Below are positions 60,478-64,000 of a stretch of 64,000 nucleotides of DNA, piece by piece. The notes beneath the pieces were generated by a model, which saw nothing but the letters and a program-made list of their open reading frames with translations, was not told the DNA's origin and ran no database searches. The stretch is from Terriglobia bacterium (GTDB taxonomy: Bacteria; Acidobacteriota; Terriglobia; Acidiferrales; UBA7541). How positions within the stretch are numbered: position 1 is the stretch's first letter; each line of letters opens with the position of its first letter. The stretch covers positions 1 through 64,000 of the forward strand of contig JAIQEW010000005.1 of the NCBI GenBank assembly GCA_020073605.1. The letters run 5' to 3'. The position numbers were made by a program, and so were the translations under genes.

Positions 60478-61185
60478 TTACCAACCCACTTGGCGCATCC
60501 GCTCTAGGATGAGTCCGCTGTAGTGCTGCATGTGATCGGGCCTTCGCTTCAGGGGCAACGGCAGAATTGCGGCGAGTTGGGCCGACTGTTGCCGGTCGAT
60601 ATTCCGGGCCGAGATTCGGTAGTAGTAACGGCACGCCGACTCCGCACCATAAACACCAGGGCCCCATTCGACCACATTGAGGTAGAGCTCCAGAATGCGC
60701 TGCTTGCCGAGGACCAATTCGGCCACCGGGACAAGCGTGAACTCGGCGCCCTTGCGGAGGATCGAGCGGCCGGTTCCGAAGAACAGGTTTTTCACCAGTT
60801 GCTGCGTAAGGGTGGACCCTCCGCGAATGCGGCCGCCTTCCATATCGTCTTCAGCAGCGATTTCCATCGCGTGCCAATCGAATCCATGATGCTGGTAGAA
60901 GCGCGCGTCTTCCGCGGCGATGACAGCATGCTGGAAATCCGGCGAGATTTGGCTGAGCGGGACGAATTGGTATCGTTCGTGATACGGCGTGTGGAGAATC
61001 CAGGCGTGCAAGCGGCGCTCCATGTGCACCGCGGTGGTCGGTGGGTCGATCCAACGGGCAGCCACAAGGATCACCACAGCGAGCGACCAAAGAAGCGCCA
61101 CTCCGATGAGAAACCATCGAACGAAGGATCGGACAGAGCCTTTCCGGAGCGGGGCCTTGGAGCGTTTGTCTGGATCTTCAGTCAC
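60478..61185 (-). CDS. mtgA: Monofunctional peptidoglycan transglycosylase
   Basis: The 235-residue protein has one membrane anchor (residues 22-44) and a GT51 domain with E-D-A-R-F-Y-Q-H-H-G-F-D-W near residue 92, G-G-S-T-L-T-Q-Q-L-V-K-N near 122, and E-L-Y-L-N-V-V-E-W-G. The catalytic Glu is in E-D-A. It polymerises lipid II into glycan strands without crosslinking. Confidence 0.93.
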   Translation of the reverse strand: MTEDPDKRSKAPLRKGSVRSFVRWFLIGVALLWSLAVVILVAARWIDPPTTAVHMERRLHAWILHTPYHERYQFVPLSQISPDFQHAVIAAEDARFYQHHGFDWHAMEIAAEDDMEGGRIRGGSTLTQQLVKNLFFGTGRSILRKGAEFTLVPVAELVLGKQRILELYLNVVEWGPGVYGAESACRYYYRISARNIDRQQSAQLAAILPLPLKRRPDHMQHYSGLILERMRQVGW

Positions 61186-61325
61186 ATTTCAGAATAATCG
61201 TTTGGGCCGGATTGAGATAGTGCCTGATAAGTCGCGTCGGCTCAACCGGTCGAGTGGTTTATCGACGTCCGGGCGCAGAAACAAGGTCTAGGAAGTGACG
61301 CCTCGCCTGAGCGGCTCGCAGACTT

Positions 61326-62252
61326 TCAGGCTGGTACCAGGGGTTCGACTTCGATGCGATTGCGTCCGTGGTCTTTGGACCTGTAGAGCGCGGCGTCGGC
61401 CTGGCTCACGAGTTTGCTGAACTCAGGCGCGGTCTTGCCCCAGAATCCGGCAATGCCGAAACTCGCCGTAACACTCACAGTCTTGCCGCCCCATTTGAAT
61501 TGCTCTGCCGCAAACTGTTCCCGGACGCGCTCGACCACGACCCGCACGTTGCTTTCGTCGGCGTGGGTCAAGACTTGGAGAAATTCTTCTCCGCCGATAC
61601 GCCCGGAAATGTCCGAATGCCTCGTGTTCGCTTTCAGAATTTCGGCGAACCTCTTGAGCACCATGTCTCCGGCGTCGTGCCCGTAGGCATCGTTTACGCG
61701 CTTAAAGCGATCGAGATCGATCAACACGACCCAGAGCGGAAAACCGTGGCGGGCGGCTCCGCTGAGCTGGCGCTCCGCCCACGCTTCGATCGCGCGGCGA
61801 TTGGGAAGTCCCGTGAGCGAGTCGGTGAGAGCAAGTTCTTCGAGGAGCCGGTTCTTGGCTTCGATCTGCCGGTGCAGATCGATCAATCTGTGGCCGACAC
61901 GGACGCGCGCCAACAGCTCGTTTCGATCAAACGGCTTGGTGAGGTAATCATCCGCTCCCGCGGAGAATCCCTGGACGACGTTCTCCTTTTCCGCGTTGCT
62001 GGTCAGAATGATGATGTACGTGTAGGGAGAACCGGCACCGGCACGGATCTTCTGGCAGAGTTCGATCCCGGTGAGATCGGGCATCACCCAGTCGGTGATC
62101 ACGAGGGAAGGGTGTTCGCGTTCGAAAATCTCGATGGCTTGTTGACCGCTATTGGCGAACATCACCGAGCAGGATTCCTGAGAAAGCGCCTGTTCGACGA
62201 GCTTGCGGTAAACGGGCGAGTCGTCGGCCACCAGTACGCTGAAGCCACTCAT
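61326..62252 (-). CDS. Response regulator with GGDEF domain (diguanylate cyclase)
   Basis: The 308-residue protein has a REC domain (A-D-D-S at 10-13, Asp in V-I-T-D-W-V-M-P near 56, Lys in T-K-P-F near 107). A short coil and a GGDEF domain follow, with L-T-G-L-P-N-R-R and the catalytic G-G-E-E-F near residue 228. It should make cyclic di-GMP when phosphorylated. No cognate kinase is adjacent. The I-site RxxD is not obvious. Confidence 0.92.
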   Translation of the reverse strand: MSGFSVLVADDSPVYRKLVEQALSQESCSVMFANSGQQAIEIFEREHPSLVITDWVMPDLTGIELCQKIRAGAGSPYTYIIILTSNAEKENVVQGFSAGADDYLTKPFDRNELLARVRVGHRLIDLHRQIEAKNRLLEELALTDSLTGLPNRRAIEAWAERQLSGAARHGFPLWVVLIDLDRFKRVNDAYGHDAGDMVLKRFAEILKANTRHSDISGRIGGEEFLQVLTHADESNVRVVVERVREQFAAEQFKWGGKTVSVTASFGIAGFWGKTAPEFSKLVSQADAALYRSKDHGRNRIEVEPLVPA

Positions 62253-62287
62253 CGAATCCTCGGGGAACTAAACCATCTTAGAAGGAG

Positions 62288-62659
62288 CTACTGGCCGTTC
62301 TGGTCGTCGGGAGCTTGCGGGTTGGCGATCCCATTCTGGCCGAGCTTGGTGCGCAGGCACCCCACGAGTTCAGGAGCGAGCTCGGAAATGTTCATGCCTT
62401 CCGAGACGATAAACTTGCAGCTCAGGATGGGCCGGAACTGGTCGTCGTCGGAGAGCTGGCAGTTCACCCGGCAATACTGGCAGTCCTGATTCCAGCAGAA
62501 GCGGCCGTACGGAATTGTTTCCGGGCTGATGAATTGGAACGCGCGCAAAAGCGAGTTCCGTTCCGGCACTAAGAACGTCTTTCCCAAGATCGTGATTTCC
62601 ACGAGTTTTTCATACGGACGAAATACTTCCGACATGAGTGGTGCCTCGCCTTCAGCCAT
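62288..62659 (-). CDS. 2Fe-2S ferredoxin-like protein
   Basis: The 123-residue product has a beta start (I-T-I-L-G-K-T-F-L-V-P-E), then F-C-W-N-Q-D-C-Q-Y-C-R-V-N-C and a later L-S-C-K. This is the cysteine arrangement of Fer2_4-type ferredoxin domains, here C-x5-C-x2-C. The redox partner is unknown. It lies 35 bp upstream of the GGDEF gene in the same direction and may share its transcript. Confidence 0.65.
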   Translation of the reverse strand: MAEGEAPLMSEVFRPYEKLVEITILGKTFLVPERNSLLRAFQFISPETIPYGRFCWNQDCQYCRVNCQLSDDDQFRPILSCKFIVSEGMNISELAPELVGCLRTKLGQNGIANPQAPDDQNGQ

Positions 62660-62840
62660 TGGATGATTCCCCTGTGTTTCACGCTAGATCAACGTGCGAA
62701 GGGTAGCAACGAGAACGAGATACAGGCGTGCCTAATGCTCCAATGGTGAACAACGAACAGCGGAATATCGACACGCTGGAGGCGCCCCGGCGCCCGTCCG
62801 ACAAGGACTCGCTGTTCACGGCTTTAGTAAGTTCCTCTGG

Positions 62841-62846
62841 TATAAT
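62841..62846 (+). promoter_or_regulatory. Candidate -10 for the NfeD-type gene
   Basis: A perfect TATAAT lies 26 bp before ATG 62873, with no well-spaced -35. The position is plausible for a short 5' leader. Confidence 0.4.
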
Positions 62847-62872
62847 GCCGCCGCATTCCGAGCGTGCGACAC

Positions 62873-64000
62873 ATGAGACCCAGCCTCCTCGGCACGGCTC
62901 TACTTGCTGCACTGTCCCTCCTGGCGCCCGCGCTGCGCGCCCAGAGTGAAGTTGTCGTCCTGCCTTACGCGGGGCCGATCAGCCCCGCCAGCGCCGAATA
63001 CATTACGCGCGGGATCGCCGATGCCACCGCGCGCAACGCGGCCGCCGTTGTCATCGAACTGGACACTCCGGGTGGACTCGACTCCTCCATGCGGCAGATC
63101 ATCCAGCGCGAAATGAACGCGCGCATGCCCGTGATCGTCTTCGTTGCTCCCGGAGGGGCCAGGGCCGCGTCGGCCGGATGCCTCATCCTTCTCGGCGCTG
63201 ACGTCGCCGCCATGGCTCCGGGCACGAACATCGGCGCCGCTCATCCGGTCTATTCCACGGGCGGCACCGTATCCGAAAAGGTGGTCAACGACGCGGCTGC
63301 CTACGCACGTTCGCTCGCCGCCGCTCACAAGCGGAATAGCGAATGGCCGGAGCGCGCGGTGCGCGAGAGCGTGTCCGCCACGGCCGCGGAGGCCCTTTCC
63401 CTCGGCGTGATCGACCTGACGGCGAACGACCTCACGGAGCTTCTGACCAAGCTGAATGGCCGGACCATACACCGCTCCGGCGGCGATGTGACGCTCGCGA
63501 TTTCCCGGCCGCAGATTGCGACGGTCGAAATGGACGCGCGCGAGAAGATTCTTGCCGCGCTGACTCACCCGACGCTGGCGTATCTATTCCTGCTCCTCGG
63601 CGTGCTAGCGATCGTGGTAGAAATCTCCGCGCCGCACGGATTCTTCACCGGCACGCTGGGATTTGTGGCGGTGGTGCTCGCGCTCGTGGGGCTCGTGAAT
63701 CTGCCGGTGCAGATATCGGGTGCCGCGCTTCTGTTGCTGGGAATGGTGCTGCTCGGGCTCGAACTGAAGATCACGTCGCACGGGGCGCTCACGCTGCTCG
63801 GTCTGGTTGCATTCGTGATCGGCTCGATTCTTCTGCTGCCGCGCATCCCCGGGTATCGAATCTCGCCTTTCGCCATCGGCGCGGTGGCGCTCCTTTGGGC
63901 GTTCATGCTGAGCTATGCCGTGCGGCTTGTGTTGCGCTCGCGGCACCAGCCGGTGCTAACCGGCGTCGAACGCGTCGCGGGCCGCGCCGGGATTGCGAAG
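62873..64000 (+). CDS. NfeD family membrane-bound ClpP-class protease (3' end outside the window)
   Basis: The visible 376 residues begin with a signal peptide (M-R-P-S-L-L-G-T-A-L-L-A-A-L-S-L-L-A-P-A-L-R-A-Q). A ClpP-like serine protease domain with V-I-E-L-D-T-P-G-G near residue 63 and the nucleophile context A-A-S-A-G near residue 101 follows, then about five membrane helices and the start of the C-terminal OB-fold. This long form of NfeD usually works with a slipin/stomatin partner, probably encoded beyond the window. Confidence 0.92.
   Translation, partial: MRPSLLGTALLAALSLLAPALRAQSEVVVLPYAGPISPASAEYITRGIADATARNAAAVVIELDTPGGLDSSMRQIIQREMNARMPVIVFVAPGGARAASAGCLILLGADVAAMAPGTNIGAAHPVYSTGGTVSEKVVNDAAAYARSLAAAHKRNSEWPERAVRESVSATAAEALSLGVIDLTANDLTELLTKLNGRTIHRSGGDVTLAISRPQIATVEMDAREKILAALTHPTLAYLFLLLGVLAIVVEISAPHGFFTGTLGFVAVVLALVGLVNLPVQISGAALLLLGMVLLGLELKITSHGALTLLGLVAFVIGSILLLPRIPGYRISPFAIGAVALLWAFMLSYAVRLVLRSRHQPVLTGVERVAGRAGIAK

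Overview
The window is GC-rich, densely packed bacterial chromosome. The mix of genes points to a soil-type, Gram-negative Acidobacteriota-like organism, which is an inference from content and not from a marker gene: a complete System I cytochrome c maturation operon with atypical CcmE/CcmH, a tandem pair of DUF507 genes, an OmpA-type envelope protein, NtrY/NtrX, DUF4159, DUF3604, and many GTG/TTG starts. I found no rRNA, tRNA or CRISPR array. The only transposon trace is a transposase tail at the left edge.

Layout. 0-13 kb: transposase remnant, an exported thioredoxin-like protein, a gentisate 1,2-dioxygenase coupled to an aromatic-acid MFS transporter, a duplicated-domain exported protein, aspartate-semialdehyde dehydrogenase, then a run of oxidoreductases and hydrolases (CrtI-like, metallo-beta-lactamase fold, GMC, SDR, SnoaL-like, NHL propeller). 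13-19 kb: OmpA-family protein, DUF4159 protein and the three-gene proton-translocating transhydrogenase operon. 19.1-29.3 kb: the most unusual locus. It encodes a PqqD-like protein, a radical SAM/SPASM enzyme, a 60-residue Cys-containing candidate precursor peptide, an HprK-like kinase, and a roughly 2450-residue protein. That protein fuses an ER/SipW-type signal-peptidase-like domain to seven DUF11 repeats and a gingipain-like (C25) protease domain. It looks like a ribosomal peptide modification system with its own export and protease module.

29-42 kb is mostly housekeeping: YjbQ, Era, an exported beta-lactamase-fold hydrolase, NtrX/NtrY, an endonuclease III-like glycosylase, SerC, an exported peroxiredoxin, an ECF sigma/anti-sigma pair, two DUF507 proteins with a clear terminator, and an M48 protease. 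An orphan Imm26 gene follows. 42.8-49.9 kb (minus strand) is the ccm operon, transcribed ccmE-ccmF-ccmH-(CcmI-like)-(carboxypeptidase-regulatory-like)-ccmA-ccmB-ccmC-ccmD. CcmE carries the CxxxY haem-binding motif in place of the usual His motif.

50-60.5 kb looks accessory. It holds a methyltransferase, a VOC protein, an alpha/beta hydrolase with an Asp nucleophile, a DUF3604-PPIase-HupE operon, a zinc-ribbon membrane protein, DUF2239, an ECF sigma factor followed by a degenerate reading frame, and a gene with an in-frame stop. Five copies of an imperfect palindromic repeat of about 80 bp, seen only here, are scattered between these genes. 60.5-64 kb: MtgA, a REC-GGDEF response regulator, a ferredoxin-like protein, and an NfeD/ClpP-type membrane protease that runs off the window.
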